Positions 26,125 through 33,997 of a DNA stretch of 64,000 nucleotides are shown here, one piece after another. The position numbers were made by a program, and so were the translations under genes. A model generated the notes under the pieces. The model saw nothing but the letters and a program-made list of their open reading frames with translations. It was not told where the DNA came from and searched no databases. This DNA is from Pseudomonas sp. UBA6562 (GTDB taxonomy: Bacteria; Pseudomonadota; Gammaproteobacteria; Pseudomonadales; Pseudomonadaceae): NCBI RefSeq assembly GCF_002434265.1, contig NZ_DJJS01000006.1, positions 310,001-374,000 on the forward strand, written 5' to 3'. Numbering within the stretch: position 1 is the stretch's first letter; every line of letters starts with the position of its first letter.

Positions 26125-26747
26125 TGCTGCTGGCCGGGGTGCTCGCCAGCGTCGAGCATGGCCTGAACCGCGTGCTGCGCATGGACAGCACGGCCCTGCC
26201 GCGCCTGGCTGCGCTTGAAGGCAAGGTCATCGCCATCGACTGCCGCCAACCTGCGCTGCGGGTGTTCGTACTGCCCGACGAAGACGGCCTGATGCTCGCC
26301 GGCCATTGGGAGGGCGACGTGCATTGCACCTTGCGCGCACCGGCCAGCAGCCTGGCGCGGTTGGCCCTGAGCCGCAACAAGACCGCCGTCCTGCACAGCC
26401 CCGAGGTCGAGCTGCACGGCGACAGCGCCGCCCTGCTCGACCTGTTCGGCGTGCTGCAAGACCTGGAGCTGGACTGGGAGTACGAGCTGTCGCGCTGGCT
26501 CGGCCCGGTGGCCACCTCGCTGCTGGCCGGGCACCTGCGCCAGCGCGCGGGCTGGACGCGCCAGGGCCTGGCGCGTTTCGGCCAGAACCTCTCCGAATAC
26601 CTGGCCGAAGAATCGCGCACCCTGGTGGGCCAGCGCGAAGCCGAAGCGGCTTTCAGCGAACTCGATGCGCTGAAGCTCGACATCGAACGACTCGAGGCGC
26701 GCATCCGCCGCCTTTCCCGCCCCCTTGATACCAGCGATAACGCATGA
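26124..26747 (+). CDS. ubiJ: Ubiquinone biosynthesis accessory factor UbiJ
   Basis: A 207-residue protein with an N-terminal SCP2-like lipid-binding domain (VFVLPDEDGLMLAGHWEGDVHCTLRAPASSLARLAL) and a C-terminal coiled coil (EAEAAFSELDALKLDIERLEARIRRL). UbiJ works with UbiK to organise the soluble Ubi complex around lipid intermediates. It overlaps ubiE by one base and ubiB by four, a tight ubiEJB operon. Confidence 0.93.
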   Translation: MLLAGVLASVEHGLNRVLRMDSTALPRLAALEGKVIAIDCRQPALRVFVLPDEDGLMLAGHWEGDVHCTLRAPASSLARLALSRNKTAVLHSPEVELHGDSAALLDLFGVLQDLELDWEYELSRWLGPVATSLLAGHLRQRAGWTRQGLARFGQNLSEYLAEESRTLVGQREAEAAFSELDALKLDIERLEARIRRLSRPLDTSDNA

Positions 26748-28354
26748 AGCTGCTCGCCGTCCGCCGTCTGTTTCGCATCCAGCGCGTGGTGATTCGCTAC
26801 CGCCTCGATGACCTGCTGTTCGCCATGCCCCTGCCCTGGTGGCTGATGAGCCTGCGCCTGCTGATGCCCTGGCGCTGGCTGCCGCGCAAGCCCGCCGAGG
26901 TTTCTCGCGGTGCGCGCCTGCGCATGGCGCTGCAGGACCTGGGGCCGATCTTCATCAAGTTCGGGCAGTTGCTCTCGACCCGCCGCGACTTGCTGCCCAC
27001 CGATGTCGCCGACGAACTGATGCTGCTGCAGGACCGCGTGCCGCCGTTCGACCCCAAGCGCGCCGTGGAGCTGATCGAAAGCCAGCTGGGCGCGCGCATC
27101 GAGCAGGTGTTCAGCCGCTTCGACGTCGAGCCGCTGGCCTCGGCCTCGGTGGCCCAGGTGCACGCGGCCAAGCTCAAGACGGGCGAGGAAGTGGTGGTCA
27201 AGGTGGTGCGCCCCGGCCTGCAAACGGTGATCGCCCAGGACCTGGCCTGGCTGTTCCTGATCGCCAAGGCCGCCGAGCGGCTGTCGGCCGACGCCCGTCG
27301 CCTGCACCCGGTAGACGTGGTCGGCGACTACGAGAAGACCATCTACGACGAGCTCGACCTGCTGCGCGAAGCCGCCAACTCCAGCCAGTTGCGACGCAAC
27401 TTCGAAGGCTCCGACCTGATGTACGTGCCCCAGGTGTACTGGGACTACTGCCGGCCCAAGGTGCTGGTGATGGAGCGTATCTATGGCGTGCCGGTCACCG
27501 ACATGGCGACCCTGGCCGACCAGGGCACCGACATGAAGCTGTTGGCCGAACGCGGTGTGGAAGTGTTCTTCACCCAGGTGTTCCGCGACAGCTTCTTCCA
27601 TGCCGACATGCACCCGGGCAACATCTTCGTCAGTACCGTGCGCCCCTGGAGCCCGCAATACATCGCCATCGACTGCGGCATCGTCGGCAGCCTCACCGAC
27701 GAAGACCAGGACTACCTGGCGCGCAACCTCATCGCCTTCTTCAAACGCGACTACCGCCGCGTGGCGCAGTTGCACATCGATTCGGGCTGGGTGCCGGCGC
27801 ACACCAAGGTCAACGAATTCGAGGCGGCGATCCGCACCGTGTGCGAGCCGATCTTCGAAAAGCCGCTCAAGGACATTTCCTTCGGCCAGGTACTGATGCG
27901 CCTGTTCCAGACCGCACGACGCTTCAACATGGAAGTGCAGCCGCAACTGGTGCTGCTGCAAAAGACCCTGCTCAACATCGAAGGCCTGGGCCGTCAGTTG
28001 CACCCCGAACTCGACCTGTGGACCACCGCCAAGCCGTACCTGGAGCGCTGGATGCGCCAGCGTATGAGCCCCAAGGCGGTGCTCAGCAACGTCTACAGCC
28101 AGGTCGAACAGCTGCCGCACCTCGCCGGCATGACCCGCGACCTGCTGGAGCGCCTGTCGCAGCCGCACCGCAAGGACCCGCGCCTGCCCGACCAGCGCAA
28201 CCGCGGCGACCACTGGGCCCTGCGTCTGCTCGGCGCCGGCCTGCTCGGCGGCGGCGCGACCCTGGCCGCCGGGGCGGCCAGCCTGACCGCCCCGGCCGTG
28301 TGGCCGGCGTACCTGATGCTCGCGGCGGGGTTGTACCTGATCGTGCGTCGATAG
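26744..28354 (+). CDS. ubiB: Ubiquinone biosynthesis regulatory kinase-like protein UbiB
   Basis: A 536-residue atypical ABC1/ADCK kinase-like ATPase that supports ubiquinone synthesis. Motifs: the KxGQ region GPIFIKFGQLLSTRRDLLP, the Ala-rich loop PLASASVAQVHAAKL, the VVKVVRPG lysine, the catalytic-loop segment FFHADMHPGNIF and the metal-binding IAIDCGIVG. Two C-terminal membrane helices (LLGAGLLGGGATLAAGAASL, then LMLAAGLYLIV) anchor it. It overlaps ubiJ. Confidence 0.97.
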   Translation: MKLLAVRRLFRIQRVVIRYRLDDLLFAMPLPWWLMSLRLLMPWRWLPRKPAEVSRGARLRMALQDLGPIFIKFGQLLSTRRDLLPTDVADELMLLQDRVPPFDPKRAVELIESQLGARIEQVFSRFDVEPLASASVAQVHAAKLKTGEEVVVKVVRPGLQTVIAQDLAWLFLIAKAAERLSADARRLHPVDVVGDYEKTIYDELDLLREAANSSQLRRNFEGSDLMYVPQVYWDYCRPKVLVMERIYGVPVTDMATLADQGTDMKLLAERGVEVFFTQVFRDSFFHADMHPGNIFVSTVRPWSPQYIAIDCGIVGSLTDEDQDYLARNLIAFFKRDYRRVAQLHIDSGWVPAHTKVNEFEAAIRTVCEPIFEKPLKDISFGQVLMRLFQTARRFNMEVQPQLVLLQKTLLNIEGLGRQLHPELDLWTTAKPYLERWMRQRMSPKAVLSNVYSQVEQLPHLAGMTRDLLERLSQPHRKDPRLPDQRNRGDHWALRLLGAGLLGGGATLAAGAASLTAPAVWPAYLMLAAGLYLIVRR

Positions 28355-28385
28355 CCAGAGGCCGCGACGGCTGGCACACTAGCCC

Positions 28386-28432
28386 GCCTGTAGGAGCGGC
28401 CAAGGCGGTGCTCCGGTCTGTCCGCGATGGCG
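28386..28432. repeat. REP-like fragment after ubiB
   Basis: GCCTGTAGGAGCGGCCAAGG begins like Pseudomonas REP elements (TGTAGGAGCG) and is followed by TCCGCGATGG. The palindrome is imperfect. A second hairpin AGGCCCC/GGGGCCT (28473-28497) lies just before hisI. Confidence 0.4.
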
Positions 28433-28512
28433 GTCGCGGCCCGAGCGCCCCACACGCCGCGACCGATGCACAAGGCCCCCTCGTCTCCCTGGGGCCTGTT
28501 CTGGAGTGAGAG

Positions 28513-28905
28513 ATGAAAGACTGGTTGAACGAGATCAACTGGAACAGCGACGGGCTGGTACCGGCCATCGCCCAGGACCACAAGACCGGGCGCGTGCTGA
28601 TGATGGCCTGGATGAACCGCGAAGCTCTGGCCCTGACTGCCGCCGAGCAGCGTGCCATCTACTGGTCGCGCTCGCGTGGCAAGCTGTGGCGCAAGGGCGA
28701 GGAATCCGGGCATGTGCAGAAACTGCATGAGATGCGCCTGGACTGCGATGCCGACGTGATCATCCTGATGGTCGAGCAACTGGGCGAGATCGCCTGCCAT
28801 ACCGGTCGGCAGAGCTGCTTCTACCGCGTCTACGAAAACGGCCAATGGCACATCGTCGATCCGGTGCTCAAAGACCCGCACGCCATCTACCACGCAGGAC
28901 ACTGA
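28513..28905 (+). CDS. hisI: Phosphoribosyl-AMP cyclohydrolase
   Basis: HisI opens the purine ring of PR-AMP, the third step of histidine synthesis. The 130-residue protein has SRSRGKLWRKGEESGHVQ, the Mg-binding DCDADVIIL and the zinc ligands in CHTGRQSCFYR. In E. coli this is fused with HisE; here the genes are separate and 1 bp apart. Confidence 0.97.
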   Translation: MKDWLNEINWNSDGLVPAIAQDHKTGRVLMMAWMNREALALTAAEQRAIYWSRSRGKLWRKGEESGHVQKLHEMRLDCDADVIILMVEQLGEIACHTGRQSCFYRVYENGQWHIVDPVLKDPHAIYHAGH

Positions 28906-28906
28906 C

Positions 28907-29242
28907 ATGAGCGACACCCTCACCCGCCTGGCCGAAGTCCTCGAGGCCCGCAAGCACGCGGCCCCCGACAGCTCCTACGTGGCCAGCCTGCACCACAAGG
29001 GCCTGAACAAGATCCTGGAAAAGCTCGGCGAAGAGTCGGTGGAAACCATCATCGCCGCCAAGGACGCCGCCATAAGCCACGATTGCAGCGACGTCATCTA
29101 CGAAACCGCCGACCTGTGGTTCCACAGCCTGGTCATGCTCAGCGCGCTGGGCCAGCATCCGCAGGCGGTGCTCGACGAACTGGAGCGGCGCTTCGGCTTG
29201 TCCGGGCACGAGGAAAAGGCCGCGCGCCAGCCGTCGGCCTGA
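28907..29242 (+). CDS. hisE: Phosphoribosyl-ATP pyrophosphatase
   Basis: HisE hydrolyses PR-ATP to PR-AMP, the second step of histidine synthesis. The 111-residue MazG-like all-alpha protein shows SYVASLHHKGLNKILEKLGEESVETIIAAKD and VIYETADLWFHSLVMLSALG, with the Mg-binding Glu residues. It is translated right after hisI. Confidence 0.96.
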   Translation: MSDTLTRLAEVLEARKHAAPDSSYVASLHHKGLNKILEKLGEESVETIIAAKDAAISHDCSDVIYETADLWFHSLVMLSALGQHPQAVLDELERRFGLSGHEEKAARQPSA

Positions 29243-29281
29243 TACCGGCAACGGCCTGGCCCATGCGGGTCTGAATGCGAG

Positions 29282-29308
29282 CGCGAGGGGGCGGATGCGC
29301 CTCTCGCG
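29282..29308 (+). terminator. GC-rich hairpin between hisE and tatA
   Basis: CGCGAG (29282-29287) pairs with CTCGCG (29303-29308), with further partial pairing inside. It separates hisIE from tatABC; there is no T-run. Confidence 0.4.
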
Positions 29309-29341
29309 ACACAACCGATACGTTTGTTCCTGGAGTACGCA

Positions 29342-29851
29342 ATGGGTATTTTCGACTGGAAACATTGGATCGTCCTGCTGATCGTGGTGGTCCTGGTCTT
29401 CGGCACCAAGAAGCTGAAGAACTTCGGCGGCGACCTGGGTGAATCGATCAAGGGCTTTCGCAAAGCCATGAGCGACGAAGAGCACAAGCCCGCCGAGCCC
29501 ACCGCGCCGGTGCACACCGCGCAACCCGTGAAGCCTGCACCGGTCCAGCCACAGGTGGCGCCGGTTCAATCGGCGCCAGCCCAGCCCCAGGCGGTTCCAG
29601 CCGCGCCGGCCCCGGCTCAACCGTACTCGGTGCCCACCCCGGTAGCGCCTGCCCAGCCAGCCCCTGCGCAGCCCCAGGCGGCACCGACCCAGCCTGCACC
29701 GGCTCAACCGCACGCCAGCCCCATCCCGCCAGCCCCTGCGCAGCCCCAGGCAGCACCCGCCCAACCGGCCCAGCCCCACATGCCGTTGCCCCCAGGCCAG
29801 ACCTTCGAGGGCCAGGCCACCCCCGTTCAAGACCCTTTGAGGAAAGACTGA
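29342..29851 (+). CDS. tatA: Sec-independent translocase subunit TatA with long Pro/Ala tail
   Basis: TatA forms the pore-like ring of the Tat pathway, which exports folded proteins. The protein begins MGIFDWKHWIVLLIVVVLVFGTKKLKNFGGDLGESIKGFRKAM: one membrane helix, hinge and amphipathic helix. Beyond residue ~55 it carries about 110 residues of Pro/Ala/Gln repeats (APAQPQA units), making it 169 residues against ~80-90 for typical TatA. An identical 24-bp DNA repeat at 29656-29679 and 29728-29751 encodes part of the tail. The ATG at 29342 has GGAG ahead; an upstream TTG is rejected. Confidence 0.93.
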   Translation: MGIFDWKHWIVLLIVVVLVFGTKKLKNFGGDLGESIKGFRKAMSDEEHKPAEPTAPVHTAQPVKPAPVQPQVAPVQSAPAQPQAVPAAPAPAQPYSVPTPVAPAQPAPAQPQAAPTQPAPAQPHASPIPPAPAQPQAAPAQPAQPHMPLPPGQTFEGQATPVQDPLRKD

Positions 29852-29854
29852 GCC

Positions 29855-30325
29855 ATGTTCGGCATCAGTTTTGGCGAACTCCTGCTGGTGGGCCTGGTGG
29901 CTCTGCTGGTGCTCGGCCCCGAGCGCCTGCCGGGCGCGGCGCGCACCGCAGGGCTGTGGATCGGCCGTCTGAAACGCAGCTTCAACAGCATCAAAATGGA
30001 AGTGGAACGCGAAATCGGCGCCGACGACATCCGCCGTCAGTTGCACAACGAGCACATTCTGTCGATGGAGCAGGAAGCCCGGCGCATCCTCGACCCCAAG
30101 GCTTCCCCGGCCAAACCGGCCGAGCCTGCCGACGCACCGCCTGCGATGCCGGCCGATGCCACGGCTCCGGCAGCACCGAACCAGAGCGTGCCCTTCGTGC
30201 CGCCCGCAGCCGCAGCCTCGCACGCGCCTGACACCTCGACCGCCGCGCCGACACCCCCCGCGCCCGCGTCACCGGCCACGCCACCCATGCCCTCCGACCA
30301 GCCACAGCCACCACGAGCCCCATGA
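29855..30325 (+). CDS. tatB: Sec-independent translocase subunit TatB
   Basis: TatB recognises twin-arginine signal peptides together with TatC. The 156-residue protein starts MFGISFGELLLVGLVALLVLGPERLPGAARTAG, the classical TatB helix-GPERLP motif, followed by an amphipathic helix and an Ala/Pro-rich C-terminus from about residue 80. It lies 3 bp after tatA and overlaps tatC by 4 bp. Confidence 0.95.
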   Translation: MFGISFGELLLVGLVALLVLGPERLPGAARTAGLWIGRLKRSFNSIKMEVEREIGADDIRRQLHNEHILSMEQEARRILDPKASPAKPAEPADAPPAMPADATAPAAPNQSVPFVPPAAAASHAPDTSTAAPTPPAPASPATPPMPSDQPQPPRAP

Positions 30326-31107
30326 GCGAAATCCCGGACCACGACCAGCCCATGCCGCTGGTCTCGCACCTGACCGAACTGCGTACCCGCCTGCTGCGCT
30401 GCGTGGGCGTGATCTTCGCGATCTTCATCGGTCTGTTCTCCTTCGCCCAGCAGATCTACACCCTGGTCTCGGCGCCGCTGCGCGACCACTTGCCGGCCAA
30501 CGCCACGATGATCGCCACCGACGTGGCCTCGCCGTTCCTGACGCCGTTCAAGCTGACCATGATCGTCTCGCTGTTCGTGGCCATGCCGTTCATCCTCCAG
30601 CAGGTGTGGGGGTTCATCGCGCCGGGGCTGTACCGCCATGAAAGGCGCATTGCCATTCCCCTGCTGGTCTCCAGCATCTTCCTGTTCTATGCCGGCATGG
30701 CCTTCGCCTACTTCCTGGTGTTCCCGCTGATCTTCGGCTTCTTCGCCGCCGCCACCCCCGAAGGCGTGTCGATGATGACCGACATCGCCAACTACCTCGA
30801 TTTCGTCATGACCCTGTTCTTCGCCTTCGGCGCGGCCTTCGAAATTCCAGTGGCCGTGGTGCTGCTGGTGTGGATCGGCGTGGTCGACGTGAAGTACCTG
30901 AAGGGGATCCGCCCCTACGTGATCATCGGCTGTTTCGTGGTCGGCATGATCCTGACCCCGCCCGACATCTTCTCGCAGACGCTGCTGGCCGTGCCGATGT
31001 GGCTGCTGTTCGAGATCGGCGTGCTGTTCGCCACCCTGGTGCGCAAGCGCCGGGTAGCCGCTGAGGGTGATGCCGACGCGCCACAGCCGCCTGCGAAACA
31101 ACCATGA
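30322..31107 (+). CDS. tatC: Sec-independent translocase subunit TatC
   Basis: TatC is the six-helix receptor for Tat signal peptides. The 261-residue protein has MPLVSHLTELRTRLLRC, FIAPGLYRHERR, the conserved Glu in FAFGAAFEIPVAVVLL and RPYVIIGCFVVGMILTPPDIFSQTLLAVPMWLLFE. Its stop overlaps the start of the second rsmE-type gene. Confidence 0.97.
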   Translation: MSEIPDHDQPMPLVSHLTELRTRLLRCVGVIFAIFIGLFSFAQQIYTLVSAPLRDHLPANATMIATDVASPFLTPFKLTMIVSLFVAMPFILQQVWGFIAPGLYRHERRIAIPLLVSSIFLFYAGMAFAYFLVFPLIFGFFAAATPEGVSMMTDIANYLDFVMTLFFAFGAAFEIPVAVVLLVWIGVVDVKYLKGIRPYVIIGCFVVGMILTPPDIFSQTLLAVPMWLLFEIGVLFATLVRKRRVAAEGDADAPQPPAKQP

Positions 31108-31811
31108 ACCTGTTACTGCTGGAAGAGGCCGACTTCGTCGCGCCCGACCGCGTGCTGCTGAGCGACCGGCGCCTGACCCACCTGCAAGAGATCCACCGCG
31201 CCTGCGTGGGCGATATCCTGCGCGTGGGCCGTATCGGTGGCCTGATGGGCAGCGCCACCCTGCTGCGTCTGGAAGCCCGCGAAGCGGAGCTGCAGGTCGG
31301 CTTCGACCAGCCGCCGCCGGCCAAGCTGCCGCTGACCCTGGTGCTGGCCGTGCCGCGGCCGAAGATGATGCGCCGCCTGTTGCAGACCGTCGCCACCCTG
31401 GGCGTGCCGCGGCTGATTCTGCTCAACAGCTACAAGGTCGAGAAAAGCTTCTGGCAGACGCCCTTCCTGCAACCGTCGAGCATCCGCGACAACCTGATCC
31501 TGGGCCTGGAGCAGGCACGCGACACGGTGCTGCCCGAGGTGATCATCGAAAAGCGCTTCAAGCCCTTCGTCGAAGACCGCCTGCCGGCCATTGCCCAAGG
31601 CACCCTGGGTCTGGTCGGCCATCCGGGCGATTACCCGGCCTGCCCGCGCGGTGTGGAGCAACCGGTGACCTTGGCGATCGGCCCCGAGGGCGGCTGGATC
31701 CCCTACGAGGTCGACTTGCTCGGCCGGGCAGGCTTGCAGCCCGTGCAGCTGGGCGCACGTATCCTGCGGGTCGAAACGGCGGTCACCGCGCTGCTTTCGC
31801 GCCTGTTCTAA
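31104..31811 (+). CDS. Divergent RsmE-family RNA methyltransferase
   Basis: A 235-residue SPOUT methyltransferase of the RsmE family, clearly distinct from the copy at 5013. The SAM-knot motif is kept (LAIGPEGGWIPYEVDLL, LGARILRVETAVTALL). The central KATELG-x-SERCEVR substrate-side motif of canonical RsmE is replaced by QTVATLGVPRLILLNSYKVEKSFWQ, so the RNA target may differ. It overlaps tatC by 4 bp and probably belongs to the tat transcript. Annotation pipelines call it RsmE; I consider the exact target open. Confidence 0.88.
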   Translation: MNLLLLEEADFVAPDRVLLSDRRLTHLQEIHRACVGDILRVGRIGGLMGSATLLRLEAREAELQVGFDQPPPAKLPLTLVLAVPRPKMMRRLLQTVATLGVPRLILLNSYKVEKSFWQTPFLQPSSIRDNLILGLEQARDTVLPEVIIEKRFKPFVEDRLPAIAQGTLGLVGHPGDYPACPRGVEQPVTLAIGPEGGWIPYEVDLLGRAGLQPVQLGARILRVETAVTALLSRLF

Positions 31812-31833
31812 GCCACTACAAGCCGTGTGCCTA

Positions 31834-31860
31834 TAAAGTTTATGCCCCCAAGGCCGATGA
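31834..31860 (+). promoter_or_regulatory. FliA (sigma-28) promoter of the first chemoreceptor gene
   Basis: TAAAGTTT (31834-31841), an 11-bp spacer and GCCGATGA (31853-31860) match the flagellar sigma-28 consensus TAAAGTTT-N11-GCCGATAA with one mismatch. It lies 55 bp ahead of a chemoreceptor gene, as expected for the flagellar/chemotaxis regulon. Confidence 0.85.
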
Positions 31861-31914
31861 ACCTGACAGCCCGCAATGGACGTCCGGCAGCCAATAAACA
31901 AGGGGTAATCGGCC

Positions 31915-33831
31915 ATGAATCAACGTTTAAGCCAACTGTTAGGCAACATCAGCGTCAACCGTAAACTCGCCATGGGCTTCGGCCTGGTCCTGTTATTGAC
32001 CCTGGTCGCCGCCGCCACCGGCTGGATGGGCCTGCGCAACGTCATCGAGCGGGGCGACAAGTTGGGCAACATTTCCGAAGTCCTGCAACTGACCCAGGAC
32101 CTGCGCATCGCCCGCCAGCAGTACCAACGCAAAGGCAACCCGGACGCCATCACGCAGATGGACGCCACCCTCGACCAGCTCGAACAACGCCTGCAAGGGG
32201 TGTCCGAACGTCTGGCCCAGCCGGCCGACCTGCAACGGGTCGAGCGCCAACGTGCCGCCGTCGTCGAGTACCGGCAAGCCTTCGATCAGCTCAAACAAGC
32301 CGCCCAACGCCGCGAAAGCAGCCGTGCCGTGTTGGGCGACAGCGCCGACCAGGCCGCTGCCCTGCTCGCCACCCTCGAACAGCGCTTGCAGCAGGCCGGC
32401 GACATCGGCCAATACGCCAGCGCCGTCCTGGCCGGTCAGGAGCTGCAACGCGCCCGCTTCGAAGTGCGTGGCTACACCTACAGCGGCGAGGCCGAGCGCC
32501 AGCAGACCGCGCTGGTGGCCATCGACAAGGCTTCGGCGGTGCTGAGCGAGGTTGCCACGCGCCTGCCCGCCGGCTATGCAGCGGACTTGCAAGCCGCCGG
32601 CCAGGCCCTGGCCACCTACCGCGCCGCGGTGAACCAGGTGGCCAGTGCGCAGAGTGCCAGCGAAGAGGCGCTGCAACGCATGGCCGACCAAGGTCAGGTG
32701 ATGTTCGACAACAGTCGGCAGCTCACCGAAACCCAAACCCAGGTGCGCGACCAGGATGCCCAGCAAGCGCGTCTGCTGTTGGCCCTCAGCACACTGGTGG
32801 CGGTGGTGCTGGGCATCATTGCCGCGTGGATCATCACCCGGCAGATCACCGTGCCGCTGCGCGAGACCCTGAGCGCCGCCGAGCGCGTGGCCAATGGCGA
32901 TCTGAGCCTGCAAGCGCAGGTCACCCGGCGCGACGAATTGGGCCAGTTGCAGGCCAGCATGCAGCACATGACCCAAGGCCTGCGGCAATTGATCGGCGGC
33001 ATCGGCGACAGCGTCACGCAGATCGCCAGCGCCGCCGAACAGCTGTCGGCGGTCACCGGCCAGACCAGCGCCGGGGTCAACGGCCAGAAAGTCGAGACCG
33101 ACCAGGTGGCCACCGCCATGAACGAGATGGCCGCCACCGTGCAGGAAGTGGCGCGCAATGCCGAGCAGGCCTCGGAGGCGGCGTTGATGGCCGACCAGCA
33201 GGCCCGCGAGGGTGATCGGGTGGTTGGCGAAGCCGTCGCGCAGATCGAGCGCTTGGCCCATGAAGTGAACAACTCCAGCGAGGCCATGGGCGAGCTCAAG
33301 CAGGAAAGCGACAAGATCGGCAGCGTGCTCGACGTGATCAAGTCGGTGGCCCAGCAAACCAACCTGCTGGCGCTCAATGCCGCCATCGAAGCCGCCCGCG
33401 CCGGTGAGGCCGGACGCGGCTTCGCCGTGGTCGCCGACGAGGTACGCAGCCTGGCGCAGCGCACCCAGCAGTCCACCGAAGAGATCGAAGAGCTGATCGC
33501 TAACCTGCAACAGGGCACCCAGCGCGTGGCCGACGTGATGGACGCCAGCCGCGGCCTGACCGACAGCAGCGTCGAGCTGACCCGTCGCGCCGGCGGCGCG
33601 CTGGGCACCATCACCCGCACCGTATCGTCGATCCAGGCGATGAACCAGCAGATCGCCACGGCCGCCGAGGAGCAGAGCGCGGTGGCCGAAGAGATCAACC
33701 GCAGCGTGATGAACGTGCGCGACATTTCCGACCAGACGGCAGCGGCCAGCGAGCAGACCGCCAGTTCCAGCGTGGAATTGGCGCGGCTGGGCACGCATTT
33801 GCAGGGGTTGGTGGCGCGCTTCCGCTTGTAG
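31915..33831 (+). CDS. Methyl-accepting chemotaxis protein, HBM sensor type
   Basis: A 638-residue chemoreceptor. First membrane helix near residues 20-40; a ~245-residue periplasmic all-helical domain of the HBM (helical bimodular) kind; second helix near 285-305; HAMP (RQITVPLRETLSAAERVANGDLSLQ); and a cytoplasmic signalling rod with tip QQTNLLALNAAIEAARAGEAGRGFAVVADEVR near residue 480. HBM receptors in this genus sense TCA-cycle acids (P. putida McpS; P. aeruginosa McpK, alpha-ketoglutarate). Position beside this ABC importer recalls McpK, but the ligand cannot be read from sequence. Confidence 0.92.
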   Translation: MNQRLSQLLGNISVNRKLAMGFGLVLLLTLVAAATGWMGLRNVIERGDKLGNISEVLQLTQDLRIARQQYQRKGNPDAITQMDATLDQLEQRLQGVSERLAQPADLQRVERQRAAVVEYRQAFDQLKQAAQRRESSRAVLGDSADQAAALLATLEQRLQQAGDIGQYASAVLAGQELQRARFEVRGYTYSGEAERQQTALVAIDKASAVLSEVATRLPAGYAADLQAAGQALATYRAAVNQVASAQSASEEALQRMADQGQVMFDNSRQLTETQTQVRDQDAQQARLLLALSTLVAVVLGIIAAWIITRQITVPLRETLSAAERVANGDLSLQAQVTRRDELGQLQASMQHMTQGLRQLIGGIGDSVTQIASAAEQLSAVTGQTSAGVNGQKVETDQVATAMNEMAATVQEVARNAEQASEAALMADQQAREGDRVVGEAVAQIERLAHEVNNSSEAMGELKQESDKIGSVLDVIKSVAQQTNLLALNAAIEAARAGEAGRGFAVVADEVRSLAQRTQQSTEEIEELIANLQQGTQRVADVMDASRGLTDSSVELTRRAGGALGTITRTVSSIQAMNQQIATAAEEQSAVAEEINRSVMNVRDISDQTAAASEQTASSSVELARLGTHLQGLVARFRL

Positions 33832-33908
33832 ACCGCACAGGGGCAGGGCTGCGTTAGGCAGTCCTGCTTCCTACAAGCTAAGTGGAAATTTCCCACAGCA
33901 TTTGCAGG

Positions 33909-33936
33909 TCCAGTCTGACGCGCATCCCGCCGATGA
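33909..33936 (+). promoter_or_regulatory. Weak FliA-like promoter of the second chemoreceptor gene
   Basis: TCCAGTCT, a 12-bp gap and GCCGATGA (33929-33936) resemble a sigma-28 promoter with a degenerate -35 and spacing off by one. The -10 element equals that of the first receptor gene. Confidence 0.4.
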
Positions 33937-33997
33937 GTAAGACTCGACGCCACGTCCGATCGCTGGCGTCTTCTGACCCATCCCTGGAGAAGCGCTC

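Noticed and set aside
29641..29760. Repeats in tatA considered as a CRISPR-like array
   Set aside because: Only two exact 24-bp copies, in frame within a Pro/Ala-rich coding tail; no spacers of even length and no cas genes.
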